Shown here: positions 1 to 7,903 of the stretch, piece by piece | How the letters are laid out: each line of letters opens with the position of its first letter | Numbering within the stretch: the first letter of the stretch is position 1 | Assembly (NCBI GenBank): GCA_020047885.1 | Contig: JAIFNF010000155.1 | Span: 1-13,698, forward strand | Origin: Gammaproteobacteria bacterium | GTDB taxonomy: Bacteria; Pseudomonadota; Gammaproteobacteria; Competibacterales; Competibacteraceae | Direction: 5' to 3' | Length of the DNA: 13,698 nucleotides | Made by a program: the position numbers and the translations under genes | The notes under the pieces: model-generated | The model's input: only the letters and a program-made list of their open reading frames with translations | What the model was told of the DNA's origin: nothing | The model's database searches: none

Positions 1-385
1 CAAACCAGGCGTCGGCGATGCCTCGGGCTGGCGTACTCCGTCCACACCGGCGGCAGAGCATTAAATGCAGCAGCCAGATCGTGACCGGTTCGCTGAGAAA
101 TGGGTCTTCGCGCTGGACGATGTGCCCCAGATGCGTCAGGCTTAATCGCCACTGGCTTGCTGCTTTTTCCGCGTTTACTAAACCCATGCCCTGGGTGTAG
201 CGGATCATCGGTTCGACCTTGCCGGTGCTTTTGCCGGTAGGAATTCCGGTTGCAGCGCTGATGGCTTCCTTGTTGCCACCGCCCTGGTCGGCGGCGAAGG
301 ATAGCAATTTAGCCAGCAAGCGCCGCTCCGGCAGAAAAGTTTGGGGCAAGTTTAACGGCAGGGGGACATCAGGTCGGCGCGGCAT
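1..385 (-). CDS. DUF4007 protein, N-terminal part (SspB-like), runs off the window
   Basis: This frame has no entry of its own as a complete ORF because it leaves the window. I translated it by hand: ATG at 385-383, open to base 1, about 128 codons. The N-terminal half (LPERRLLAKLLSFAADQ, then ATGIPTGKSTGKVEPMIRY) looks like a small helical DNA-binding unit. It is followed by LTHLGHIVQREDPFLSEP and TIWLLHLML, which match the DUF4007 pattern of 'tplG..i...D.yl....tlWllH'. DUF4007 proteins occur beside phosphorothioation genes, and SspB of the SspABCD system, a DNA nickase, is to my knowledge of this family. The start codon lies 3 nt after the stop of the DptH-type gene (TGA-AAC-ATG), with only a weak GGA ribosome site, so translational coupling is likely. 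Role inferred: DNA nicking for sulfur insertion. Uncertain: the C-terminal half, where catalytic residues would lie, is not visible. Confidence 0.68.
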   Translation of the reverse strand, partial: MPRRPDVPLPLNLPQTFLPERRLLAKLLSFAADQGGGNKEAISAATGIPTGKSTGKVEPMIRYTQGMGLVNAEKAASQWRLSLTHLGHIVQREDPFLSEPVTIWLLHLMLCRRCGRSTPARGIADAWF

Positions 386-388
386 GTT

Positions 389-3300
389 TCACGATCCAAG
401 CTGGCGCTGTTCGAGGGGCGTGACTGACGCCAGCACCGGTGTTTCTTTCAATCCGCCACTGGAGGTCAGTACCGGGCCAAAGGACCAGCATTGCCCCTTT
501 TCCAGTCTGGCCAGGCGTTCGCCCCATTCACCTTTGGATAACGCGGTGGACTGACTGAGCAGTTGGGCGAAGCGTTCGATTTCGGTATCTGCCGGTTTGA
601 AAAACAGCTTATGACCCGCCTGAAACAACCGGTCACGCGCTTCCTGACTGAACTGACTGGTGGTCTGCGTCGCCAGAATCAGTGACAGGCCAAACTTGCG
701 CCCTTCGCGCAACATCTTGTCAATCGGCGAATCACTGCGGTGATCGAGGTTTTGAATCTCATCGAGGACGACTGGAATCGGGCGGTTTTTGCTGCCGGTA
801 TTGCAGGCGTAGTCATAAAGATCCCACAGGATGAACTCGGTAATCAGTCGCTGAATTTCGCGAGCTAAACCTTTGAGTTGCAGAACATGCACCTGGTGAT
901 CCGGGGAGTTGAGCATTTGCTCCCAGGCGGAATCCGCGCCGGGGCGGAAGGGTTGCGAGCGGATCAGCGGTTCCAGCTTGCTGGCCAGTGTTTCGCCATA
1001 GGGCTTGTCATCGCGCAGGCGATCCAGCACCACATCGAGGGTCAAGTGGGCATGATCCTGAATGCTGGTTTCCAAAACCCGGATCAGCGTTGCGGATTGC
1101 TGATCGCCGATGGTATTGAACACCGAAGTAAAGATGCTGGCGATACGGGTTGCCGTATGAAAGGGCGCTTCCTCAAAGGCCGGCAGCGAGGGGTCAATGA
1201 CCTGTTGTTGCCGCCGGAAGGGATTGATCGGTAACTTGTCACTGAATACAAAGTGATCTTGCGGCGTGGCAGCGTGGCGGAACCGGGGTTCGATTTGCGC
1301 GGGCAGGAAGCCGTCGGTGTAATCGATGATGATGGAGCGCTGCCGCTGTTGCGCCATTTCCGCCAGCAGGCATTGCACCCCGTAGGTTTTACCAGCCCCG
1401 GATGCCCCAAAAATGAGTAGATGGCGATTGGCGAGTTGCGGATGGCCGTAATGCCAGTAGACCGGATCGCCGTTACTGCGCGTTCCGATGAGCAGTCGAT
1501 CCGGGATGGTGATGGGATAAGGTGAGGTTTTTTCCCCTCCTTGGATAAGGAGGGGTGGCGCTTCGCGCCGGGGTGGTTCGACGGGCGGCGTTGAAACCTG
1601 GGGTGGTTCGACGGGCGGCGGCGTCTTATCTCCCGCCCGGACTTGAATCGCCGCGCCTTCTATCGTCAACGGCGCAAAGGTCGGCGCATGGCTAAACAGG
1701 GCGGTAACGCCTTCGTAACCGAGCGCCACGTGCCAGATGGCGAAGTCGGCGGGCGCTTGCAGGGGCGGCTCCAGTACATCAGCGGGCAACGGCATCGGCG
1801 TCACCACCGGCGTCGGGCCAGCGAGGTTGGTCCAGAAGGTGAAAATGGCACCCTGCCAGGCGATCTCGTAATAGCCATCGGCCAGACTGGCCAGTGCCTG
1901 GTCGAGTTGTTGCCGTTCCTGTTGCGACAGGGCGACCACTGAGCGTGAGGTCAGCGCCCGTTGCAACTGCGCCCACCAGTAGCGCCGGTCAAAATTCACC
2001 CGGTTCAGTTCCGGGCAGTTCGGCGCAAAGCGGCGGGTGAAGTGGCGCAAGCCTTGTTGCACTTGCGCACTGGCTTTGAGCAGATGGCCGGGATCGTGCT
2101 GGGCGAATTTGCATTCCAGCACCAGCGCCTGAATCAGTGGCAGGTCGTTTTCACGCACGATCAGCGCGAGCCGCAACAGGTCGGGACGCTGACCGTCTTC
2201 GCTGCCGGCGAACCAGTGTCGCAGGGTGTCCATCGGCAGCAGTTGCGCCATGGCGGCAGTAGGCGGGGCGAGGGCGCGGCGAATGGCGGCGAAACCGACC
2301 ACTTCCCGGATGCGTTCGCCCTGGCCGACCACGGCCCGCAGTGAAGACAGGCCGATGATCTCCTCGGCTTCGTTGACGACTTTGGTGGCCATGGCTTGGA
2401 AGGCGTCGGCGGGCTGGAAGGGTAGTAATCCCACTAACTGATTTTGCACCAGCGCCGTGAGTTGGGTCAGGGTGTCCTGTTCGGTGGAAATGGCCAGGTT
2501 CAGTTCGCCATAAGCGCCCAGCCCGGAACTGAAGCCGACGATCTTGCGGCGGGCGTGGGGGTCATGGCGTCCTACGAGGCGTTTGTCCACGTAGGGATCG
2601 ATACAGGCGACCCACTGGGCTTTCTGATGCAGAGCCTCAACGACCGGTTGCCACGGTTGATAGTCAGTGTCGCCCAGAATCAGGTGATCCTGGCTGGACG
2701 CCTCGGGATGGCGCAGGCGTGCCGACAGGTTGGCGTGGCTGGTCTGGATCAGCAGGCGACGATGACTGAGCAAGCTTTGGCGGCGTAAAGCGTCGCCCTG
2801 TTGAATCGGGCGCGGGTATTCGCCAATCGGGAACGGGCTGATGTTGAGGTCGTTGAAGTCGAAAGTGAAGGGCGGCGCGGCTTCGAGATGGCCGGTCTGT
2901 TCGCTGGCCATGAAGTGGAAGAGAAAGGCGATGTCGTAGAGCCGTCGCTCTTGCTGAATGAAGTCCATCATTTGCGTCCGGTCGGGGGCGAAGCGATGAC
3001 CGACCGATAGCACCAGTGGGCGGGCTTTCGGACTGTGGCGGGTGGCTTCGAGCAGGGCGTCGCGCCAGGCGGCCAGGCGGTTTTCGACGGCCAGCGGGGC
3101 GGAGGAGGTTGAGTAGACCATCAGTTCGCAATGGAAGGCGGGCCAGTCCGGGGAGGTGTGTTGCAGGTAGGCGCGCAGGAAGCGATCTAAACCCGACAAA
3201 ACGGTGCCCAGTTGCCGGACGTGTACGGCCAGAATCCGCAGGCCGTCTTGGGCGAAGGGGTAGAGCGACTGGTAGAGCGTGAAGACCTGTTCGACGATGG

Positions 3301-5605
3301 CGCTTTCTTGGCTGGGGCGGATGAGGTCTTTGATGTCGTCATCGTCGTCGCTGTCGTCGTCGCGCAGCAGGGTTTGCACGGCGAGGCTTTTTTCGGGGGA
3401 GGGTTCAGCGCCGATATGGTGCAGCAGACCAAAGGATTTAATGGCGGCGGACAGGGTGTGCTGGGGGTCAATGACCAGACCGGCCAGGGGACGGTGCATT
3501 TCGGCCAGGTTCAACAGTTGGTCAAAGGCGGCTTGACCGGAGCGCTGCAGCGCCAGTTCGGCGATGACTTCCGGGAAGCTGTTGCATAGGAAATGGGTTT
3601 GGGCGTGGGTGAGTTCAATGACTGGCGGGCTGAGTCCCCAGGCGATGGTGGAGCGCAGGTAAGGGTCGTTGGGTTGCGTGTGGTCGTTGATGAGCAGGAA
3701 GGCTTTGTAGAGGCGGCGCAGGAGTTCGGCGCTGCCGCTGAGATTCGGGTTGAGTACCGACTGCGCCAGAGCGCGGTAATGGTTCAACAATGGTGGGAAG
3801 TGGCTGCGCAGAGCCTGGTAGTAGCCTTGGTCGACGCAGGTATCCAGCCAGCTCCGCCAGGCGGCGATCAGTTGCGTCGTCTGGTATTTCAGTTCTAGTT
3901 CGACATGATCCGGCAGTCCGGTCAGTTGGTTTTTGATTTGGACGTCGTGGAGTCCGTTACTGATCAGGCGTTGGGCTTCGTCTTCGTCGGCGGCGAAGTA
4001 GAGCGCGGTCATGACGACGGTGGATAATTGAAAGGCGGGCAGGATGGGGTGCGATTCGGTTTTTGGCCAACGCTCGCGGATGGTGTTAGCGCAGGCGTGG
4101 CGGACGCGCTCGGCCTGGGTCGGTCCGAATGACCAGCGGAATAGCCGTTTGAAGGCGGGTTGCCCGTCGCTCAGATCGAGAGTCACGGTAAACTGGACGT
4201 GGGGTCGTGAGCGGCTGGTGCCAAAAGTGAGGGCGTCGAGGTTCAGGGTGATGGGCAGGCGGCGTTCCCAGCGTTCACGGGGTTGTTGAGCCTGTTCCTG
4301 GTCGACGGGCAGGCGGCCGTCGAGTTCGTCGAACCAGCCGGTCAGCCCGCCCAGACAGCCTTGCAGGAGTTGGCGAGCCTGTTCTTCACCGCCAATGCCC
4401 GCCTCATCGTCGTTTTGCAGGTCGTGGTTGAAGCGCTGGATGATGACGTGTATGCGTTCCAGGGACTCGAAGCGGGGAGACTGGTTCGGTTGTTTCTGGT
4501 AGTCGGTCAGGGTGTTCCAGATAGCTTGTAACAGCACGGGCAGGCTGGAACCCGATAGGCGTTGTTCGCGCTCTTTGGGCGGGGGAGCGTCTTCCTTGGC
4601 GACTTTTTGCTTGAGGATTTGCAGCACCGGTTGCAGGTTGGTGTGCAGTAGCCGTGCTTTGGCGCTGGCGTCGGCCTGGAAGATGAAGGCGTGCAGGGTG
4701 TCCCGGAATTCGCTGAGATTGGCGTAGGACGATGCCTCGGTCAGGGTTTCCGGGAGTTCGAGGGTGTTGTCGTTAAAGGCGGCTTCCAGTTTGCTCCAGG
4801 CTTTTTTCTGCTCACTGGGGGTTTTGTAGCGTTGATGGGTGATGAAGGCGTCCGCTTCCTTGATGGCGGTTTTGGTGAGCTTTTTCTGGCTGAGGAGCGG
4901 GGGGAGTCCCCAGAAGGGGAGTTTGGCGTAGAAGCGCTGGATCAGGTCGTTGACGCTGTAGAGGTCAGCGCCATCGGCGATAACGTGGTGTTCGAGAAAT
5001 TCGGCGAGTTTGGCGAGGCGGCGGGGACAGACTTGGAAGAGTTGCTGAATGAGGCTGTCGAGTCGGTCGATTTCGGTATCGGTGGCGGTGAGCGCATGGC
5101 GGTCGATGAGGCGCTGAATCCAGGGCTGAAAGCTTTTCTGTAGGGGCTGCCAGAGGCGGTTTTCGTCAACGAGATGAAAATCTGCGAGGCCACCTTGGTC
5201 AGAGGCGTGGTTCAAGCCGACCAGCACAATGATCAGTCCGTTGACGTCGTGCGGGCGGGTGCGGTTGCGATACCAGGTCAGGCGGTCTTCGTGGTCAATC
5301 CATTGGTCTAAAGGGTGATCGGTAGTGTTGGCGCAGTGGGCGGCGATGTCGCGCAGTTGTTGGTGGCTGAAGGTTCTTAACCACTCGCGCCAGAGTTTGT
5401 CGGCGACGCGAAAATGACATTCGAGCGTGTGTTGTTGTGTCCACTGGAGCCGGTGTTCTTCGAGTTGGGTAAATAGGTCAAAGACACTGTGTGGATCAAG
5501 GCTTTCAATAATAAAACGCGCTTCCTGGGTTCCGTCCGTCCTGGTGAGTGTTTCATCCCATTGCTGCTTGATGTAGTCGGTCAGATTTTCGACATATAGG
5601 TTCAT
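389..5605 (-). CDS. dptH: DptH-type phosphorothioation-dependent restriction protein (HerA-like ATPase plus PD-(D/E)XK-like motif), 1738 aa
   Basis: Very large protein with the architecture and length expected of DptH/DndH. Residues 1 to about 980 are a poorly recognisable helical and beta region with an Asp tract at 749-757. Around 1002-1008 lies IDPYVDK, followed by a GFSSGLGAYGELN stretch that I associate with this family. D1142 and E1164-C-K1166 have the spacing of a PD-(D/E)XK nuclease core. A Pro-rich linker (about 1325-1360) leads into a C-terminal HerA/FtsK-type ATPase: GHPQLANRHLLIFG, Walker A GASGAGKT at 1400-1407, DYTDGF at 1428-1433, PINPF, and Walker B VVLDEIQ with D1615-E1616. 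The family acts in PT-linked restriction as an ATP-driven DNA motor and nuclease subunit. The start ATG overlaps the preceding stop by one base (TGATG), with GGAG 7 nt upstream, which fixes the start. GC-rich compared with the preceding gene. The PglY/HerA helicases of other defence systems are a less likely alternative. Confidence 0.8.
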   Translation of the reverse strand: MNLYVENLTDYIKQQWDETLTRTDGTQEARFIIESLDPHSVFDLFTQLEEHRLQWTQQHTLECHFRVADKLWREWLRTFSHQQLRDIAAHCANTTDHPLDQWIDHEDRLTWYRNRTRPHDVNGLIIVLVGLNHASDQGGLADFHLVDENRLWQPLQKSFQPWIQRLIDRHALTATDTEIDRLDSLIQQLFQVCPRRLAKLAEFLEHHVIADGADLYSVNDLIQRFYAKLPFWGLPPLLSQKKLTKTAIKEADAFITHQRYKTPSEQKKAWSKLEAAFNDNTLELPETLTEASSYANLSEFRDTLHAFIFQADASAKARLLHTNLQPVLQILKQKVAKEDAPPPKEREQRLSGSSLPVLLQAIWNTLTDYQKQPNQSPRFESLERIHVIIQRFNHDLQNDDEAGIGGEEQARQLLQGCLGGLTGWFDELDGRLPVDQEQAQQPRERWERRLPITLNLDALTFGTSRSRPHVQFTVTLDLSDGQPAFKRLFRWSFGPTQAERVRHACANTIRERWPKTESHPILPAFQLSTVVMTALYFAADEDEAQRLISNGLHDVQIKNQLTGLPDHVELELKYQTTQLIAAWRSWLDTCVDQGYYQALRSHFPPLLNHYRALAQSVLNPNLSGSAELLRRLYKAFLLINDHTQPNDPYLRSTIAWGLSPPVIELTHAQTHFLCNSFPEVIAELALQRSGQAAFDQLLNLAEMHRPLAGLVIDPQHTLSAAIKSFGLLHHIGAEPSPEKSLAVQTLLRDDDSDDDDDIKDLIRPSQESAIVEQVFTLYQSLYPFAQDGLRILAVHVRQLGTVLSGLDRFLRAYLQHTSPDWPAFHCELMVYSTSSAPLAVENRLAAWRDALLEATRHSPKARPLVLSVGHRFAPDRTQMMDFIQQERRLYDIAFLFHFMASEQTGHLEAAPPFTFDFNDLNISPFPIGEYPRPIQQGDALRRQSLLSHRRLLIQTSHANLSARLRHPEASSQDHLILGDTDYQPWQPVVEALHQKAQWVACIDPYVDKRLVGRHDPHARRKIVGFSSGLGAYGELNLAISTEQDTLTQLTALVQNQLVGLLPFQPADAFQAMATKVVNEAEEIIGLSSLRAVVGQGERIREVVGFAAIRRALAPPTAAMAQLLPMDTLRHWFAGSEDGQRPDLLRLALIVRENDLPLIQALVLECKFAQHDPGHLLKASAQVQQGLRHFTRRFAPNCPELNRVNFDRRYWWAQLQRALTSRSVVALSQQERQQLDQALASLADGYYEIAWQGAIFTFWTNLAGPTPVVTPMPLPADVLEPPLQAPADFAIWHVALGYEGVTALFSHAPTFAPLTIEGAAIQVRAGDKTPPPVEPPQVSTPPVEPPRREAPPLLIQGGEKTSPYPITIPDRLLIGTRSNGDPVYWHYGHPQLANRHLLIFGASGAGKTYGVQCLLAEMAQQRQRSIIIDYTDGFLPAQIEPRFRHAATPQDHFVFSDKLPINPFRRQQQVIDPSLPAFEEAPFHTATRIASIFTSVFNTIGDQQSATLIRVLETSIQDHAHLTLDVVLDRLRDDKPYGETLASKLEPLIRSQPFRPGADSAWEQMLNSPDHQVHVLQLKGLAREIQRLITEFILWDLYDYACNTGSKNRPIPVVLDEIQNLDHRSDSPIDKMLREGRKFGLSLILATQTTSQFSQEARDRLFQAGHKLFFKPADTEIERFAQLLSQSTALSKGEWGERLARLEKGQCWSFGPVLTSSGGLKETPVLASVTPLEQRQLGS
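1534..1569. repeat. Double palindrome inside the DptH-type gene
   Basis: CCCCTCCTT (1534-1542), loop GGAT, then AAGGAGGGG (1547-1555) is a perfect 9-bp inverted repeat. It is followed at once by GGCGC-TTC-GCGCC (1557-1569), a perfect 5-bp hairpin. Together they form a two-hairpin unit like the repetitive palindromic elements scattered in many proteobacterial genomes. It is read in frame as roughly PPLLIQGGEK (residues about 1351-1358 for the first palindrome) within the proline-rich linker before the ATPase domain, so the gene stays open. Whether it is a dispersed repeat needs a genome-wide search. Confidence 0.7.
1570..1620. repeat. Two perfect 21-bp direct repeats encoding PPVEPP
   Basis: The 21-bp unit beginning GGGGTGGTTCGAC is present at 1570-1590 and again, identically, at 1600-1620, separated by 9 bp (30-bp period). 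In the protein it gives PPVEPP twice, in the flexible linker between the nuclease-like part and the HerA-type ATPase of the DptH-type protein. The 30-bp period keeps the frame, so changes in copy number would only lengthen or shorten the linker. Confidence 0.85.
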
Positions 5606-7221
5606 CAGTTTGCTCCAGGGTTACGCACGATGGATACCGCGTCGGAGAGTTCAACCAGGAAACCACCCTGTTGTAGTGCTTCTTCAACCCAGGCAGTACT
5701 TGAGGCGATGGCGTAGCTTTGATGGCCTGATTCGCTCCCATTCCATTCCAAAGCGATGGTGAGTTGCGGTCCACCAATCGCAATTCCATAATGGGCAAAT
5801 ATTCGTTCATAAAAATCTGTCAGCCGTATTTTTTCTCCAGGATACAAGAGCGCGGCAACCAGGAAGCGTAAAAGTCCTTGGTGAAGAGTGAAACGCTGTC
5901 CTGCTCCTTTTTTTGGAGTAACCAAGCCGATTTCCTTGGAAAATTTTCTGAAATGTCGAAATCCATTATCATCGCCATTTTTCAGGTCTTTTTCTAATGT
6001 TGGTAATCCTGCTTTATTTAGTAAATCTGATCGAAGAGCGCGGTAAAGTATCGCATCCACTTGATTAAATGAAGCTTGAGCCATTTTTCGGATAGGCGCA
6101 CCAACTATTGAATCAGGATCAGCAACAACCCAAGCATAATTTCCTATAAAACCAACAGTGTTTTTTTCTTTATTATCAATTCTGCGGGCTTGAAAACATA
6201 AACTGCGCAAGACTTGCATACAACAAAGCATCTGTAGCAATTCCAGTTTTTCCAAAGGACTTAAAGATGAAGAACAAATGTTGTGCATTTCAACGGCAAA
6301 GAGTAGCGCCTCAATGCGGGTGGATACGGGAACCCAGCCTAAGTGAGTAAATTTTGGATCTTCATTGAGTCTATATTTATCTAATGCGTTCTCGATGAAA
6401 CTAACCAGTTCACCGATTGAAACAATACTATCATTAAGCATGTATTTGAGTTTTATTTCCAGTTGATTGATGATTTCCTTAACCCTAATGCGATTCAAAT
6501 GTTTGTACTCTTGGTGAGATAACATATTGACAATTTCTGGAGCTTCACATTCAGCAGCAAGATTAGCTAATTGTAAGAAGAGTAGTTCACCGCCTCTACC
6601 CAGAAAATTATGAGTACTTTGATCAAAAAATTTCTTTGATGACTCCCAGTCAACTATTTGATCTTTATTTTTATTTTTTAAAGATTCTGGATGTTGCCAA
6701 GTAACTTCATGAGAGAGCAAAAATGTTGATGCAGGAAAAAATGTATAAGTAACCCAAGTACGATTTTTAGCGACACCTACAAAACCAGAAAAAAGACTTT
6801 GTATAAGCCTTATCGTTTCATCTTTATCCTGTTCAGGCCCACCTAAATGTTCCTTGATGGCATTTAAAGCCGCTAAGTAAGCTTCTCGATGCACCGGATG
6901 GCGCGTCTCCAGCTTGGAAGATGGAAAAAAAGAAAATAACTTAAGCGCAATACGATCCTGTGGCCAATAACGCGGTTTTTCTTCTTCAGTAATTCTTAAC
7001 TGATAGGCACCTTCCCCGGATTCTTTTTTCGGTGATGAGAAAACCAGCAGAAATTCAGCCAAATATTCAATGGGCGTTTGATCTTTATAAAAGCGTCGTC
7101 CATACAAACGGATCGCTGGATTCCTTTGATCGGCCTGATGATCATCGGATTCTGAATTAGTTGGAAATCGGTTTTTCAATATACTAACTACATCTGTATA
7201 ATCCGATTTTTTTTCATTCAT
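5605..7221 (-). CDS. DptG-position protein of the PT restriction module, about 538 aa
   Basis: I do not recognise the whole protein by sequence. The DptG assignment comes from its position between the DptF-like and DptH-type genes, the usual F-G-H order. With numbering from the upstream ATG at 7230, residues 44-61 carry a strongly patterned GRRFYKDQTPIEYLAEFL segment. The middle is mostly helical, and the last 100 residues (FTLHQGLLRFLVAALLYPG..IRLTDFYERIFAHYGIAIGG) look like a winged helix-turn-helix. No nuclease or P-loop motif was seen. Start choice: the ATG at 7230 directly abuts AAGG, which is too close, whereas the ATG at 7221 has AAGGA about 8 nt upstream and is preferred. The stop overlaps the start of the DptH-type gene by one base. 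The gene is AT-rich compared with its downstream neighbour. It is likely a structural or DNA-contacting subunit of the restriction complex (inference). Confidence 0.6.
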   Translation of the reverse strand: MNEKKSDYTDVVSILKNRFPTNSESDDHQADQRNPAIRLYGRRFYKDQTPIEYLAEFLLVFSSPKKESGEGAYQLRITEEEKPRYWPQDRIALKLFSFFPSSKLETRHPVHREAYLAALNAIKEHLGGPEQDKDETIRLIQSLFSGFVGVAKNRTWVTYTFFPASTFLLSHEVTWQHPESLKNKNKDQIVDWESSKKFFDQSTHNFLGRGGELLFLQLANLAAECEAPEIVNMLSHQEYKHLNRIRVKEIINQLEIKLKYMLNDSIVSIGELVSFIENALDKYRLNEDPKFTHLGWVPVSTRIEALLFAVEMHNICSSSLSPLEKLELLQMLCCMQVLRSLCFQARRIDNKEKNTVGFIGNYAWVVADPDSIVGAPIRKMAQASFNQVDAILYRALRSDLLNKAGLPTLEKDLKNGDDNGFRHFRKFSKEIGLVTPKKGAGQRFTLHQGLLRFLVAALLYPGEKIRLTDFYERIFAHYGIAIGGPQLTIALEWNGSESGHQSYAIASSTAWVEEALQQGGFLVELSDAVSIVRNPGAN

Positions 7222-7241
7222 GTCTCTCATCCTTATTCAAC

Positions 7242-7580
7242 TCATTGATCATTAAGCGTCAGCATCGACTTAACAGCTTCTTCCAGTGGAGATAAATGAT
7301 TATCAACTACTCCACGCACAGTTTGTGGGTCAATTTCTCCTAAGTAATTGTGAGTCAAAATATTACGAAACCCGCTGATTTGTTTCCAGGGAATCAGTAA
7401 ATATTGCTGTTTCAGATCATCAGGCAAATGTTGAGTAGCCTCAGATAAAGTCTGTAAGTTACGCAAGATAGCATCGTAAAAAACTTCATCCTGTGTAAAA
7501 TCACCACGCATTTCGATGCGTCTAATTTTAGCAATGGTATCCAGAACATGTTGTGCATAAGGTTGCCATGGCTTACTCAT
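7242..7580 (-). CDS. hepT: HepT-like HEPN ribonuclease toxin (DUF86)
   Basis: A 112-residue all-helical protein with the HEPN signature R-x4-H-x-Y: R72, H77 and Y79 in FRNILTHNYLG. Proteins of this family are RNases that cleave cellular RNA. The cognate MntA antitoxin adds AMP to the motif tyrosine, here Y79, which blocks activity. The start ATG overlaps the stop of the upstream nucleotidyltransferase gene by four bases (ATGA, 7577-7580), the standard arrangement of the MNT-HEPN pair. All catalytic residues are present, so the toxin looks intact. It lies between the DptF-like and DptG-position genes. It could act as a guard triggered when the PT complex is disturbed, or simply as an addiction module stabilising the island; both are inferences. 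Confidence 0.9.
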   Translation of the reverse strand: MSKPWQPYAQHVLDTIAKIRRIEMRGDFTQDEVFYDAILRNLQTLSEATQHLPDDLKQQYLLIPWKQISGFRNILTHNYLGEIDPQTVRGVVDNHLSPLEEAVKSMLTLNDQ

Positions 7581-7867
7581 AAATCAATAGCCTCTGCTAA
7601 GATCCTGGATCGAAGATGACGGTTTAGTTCATGTTCCGGGATTAAATCAACACAATGGCCAGTAATCTCTGTCAGTCGATCCGCTAGTGCTAAACGTTGC
7701 GCGAACAAGTCATAACCCAGTGGAAAATCGACCAAAAAATCAATATCACTATCAGGGTTTTCTTCACCACGCACTACTGAGCCAAATATCCGAATACGCC
7801 GGGCACCATAGTGCTGACTGGCTGCAATAATGGCCTGACGTTGAGTTCGTAATTTTTCAAGAAGCAT
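7577..7867 (-). CDS. mntA: MntA-like minimal nucleotidyltransferase antitoxin
   Basis: A 96-residue protein with the minimal nucleotidyltransferase signature G-S-x10-D-x-D: FGSVVRGEENPDSDIDFLVD, G29-S30 and D41/D43 in this numbering. A third acidic residue is D74 in HCVDLIP. Known members transfer AMP from ATP to the tyrosine of the partner HepT and so neutralise it. An upstream TTG at 7900 would add 11 residues, but the ATG at 7867 fits the family N-terminus (LLEKLRTQRQAI) and has a weak AGAG site about 7 nt before it, so it is preferred. It begins 36 nt after the stop of the SBD-ATPase gene and overlaps hepT by 4 nt. Confidence 0.9.
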   Translation of the reverse strand: MLLEKLRTQRQAIIAASQHYGARRIRIFGSVVRGEENPDSDIDFLVDFPLGYDLFAQRLALADRLTEITGHCVDLIPEHELNRHLRSRILAEAIDL

Positions 7868-7903
7868 GGTGATCTCTGCAATTATTAGCAATACAGTCAA
7901 CAG

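Noticed and set aside
3335..3361. GTC-rich tract as a functional DNA repeat
   Set aside because: It is simply the coding sequence of an Asp-rich stretch (residues 749-757), interrupted by GAT and AGC codons, and not a regular repeat array.
3212..5143. Long plus-strand open frames opposite the DptH-type gene, such as 3212-3589 and 4691-5143
   Set aside because: They lie antisense to a strongly supported gene, contain low-complexity G/V/E/F-rich translations, and lack recognisable motifs. They are expected by chance in GC-rich coding DNA.
7868..7900. TTG-initiated extension of MntA by 11 residues
   Set aside because: The ATG at 7867 fits the family N-terminus, and the extension has no better ribosome site.
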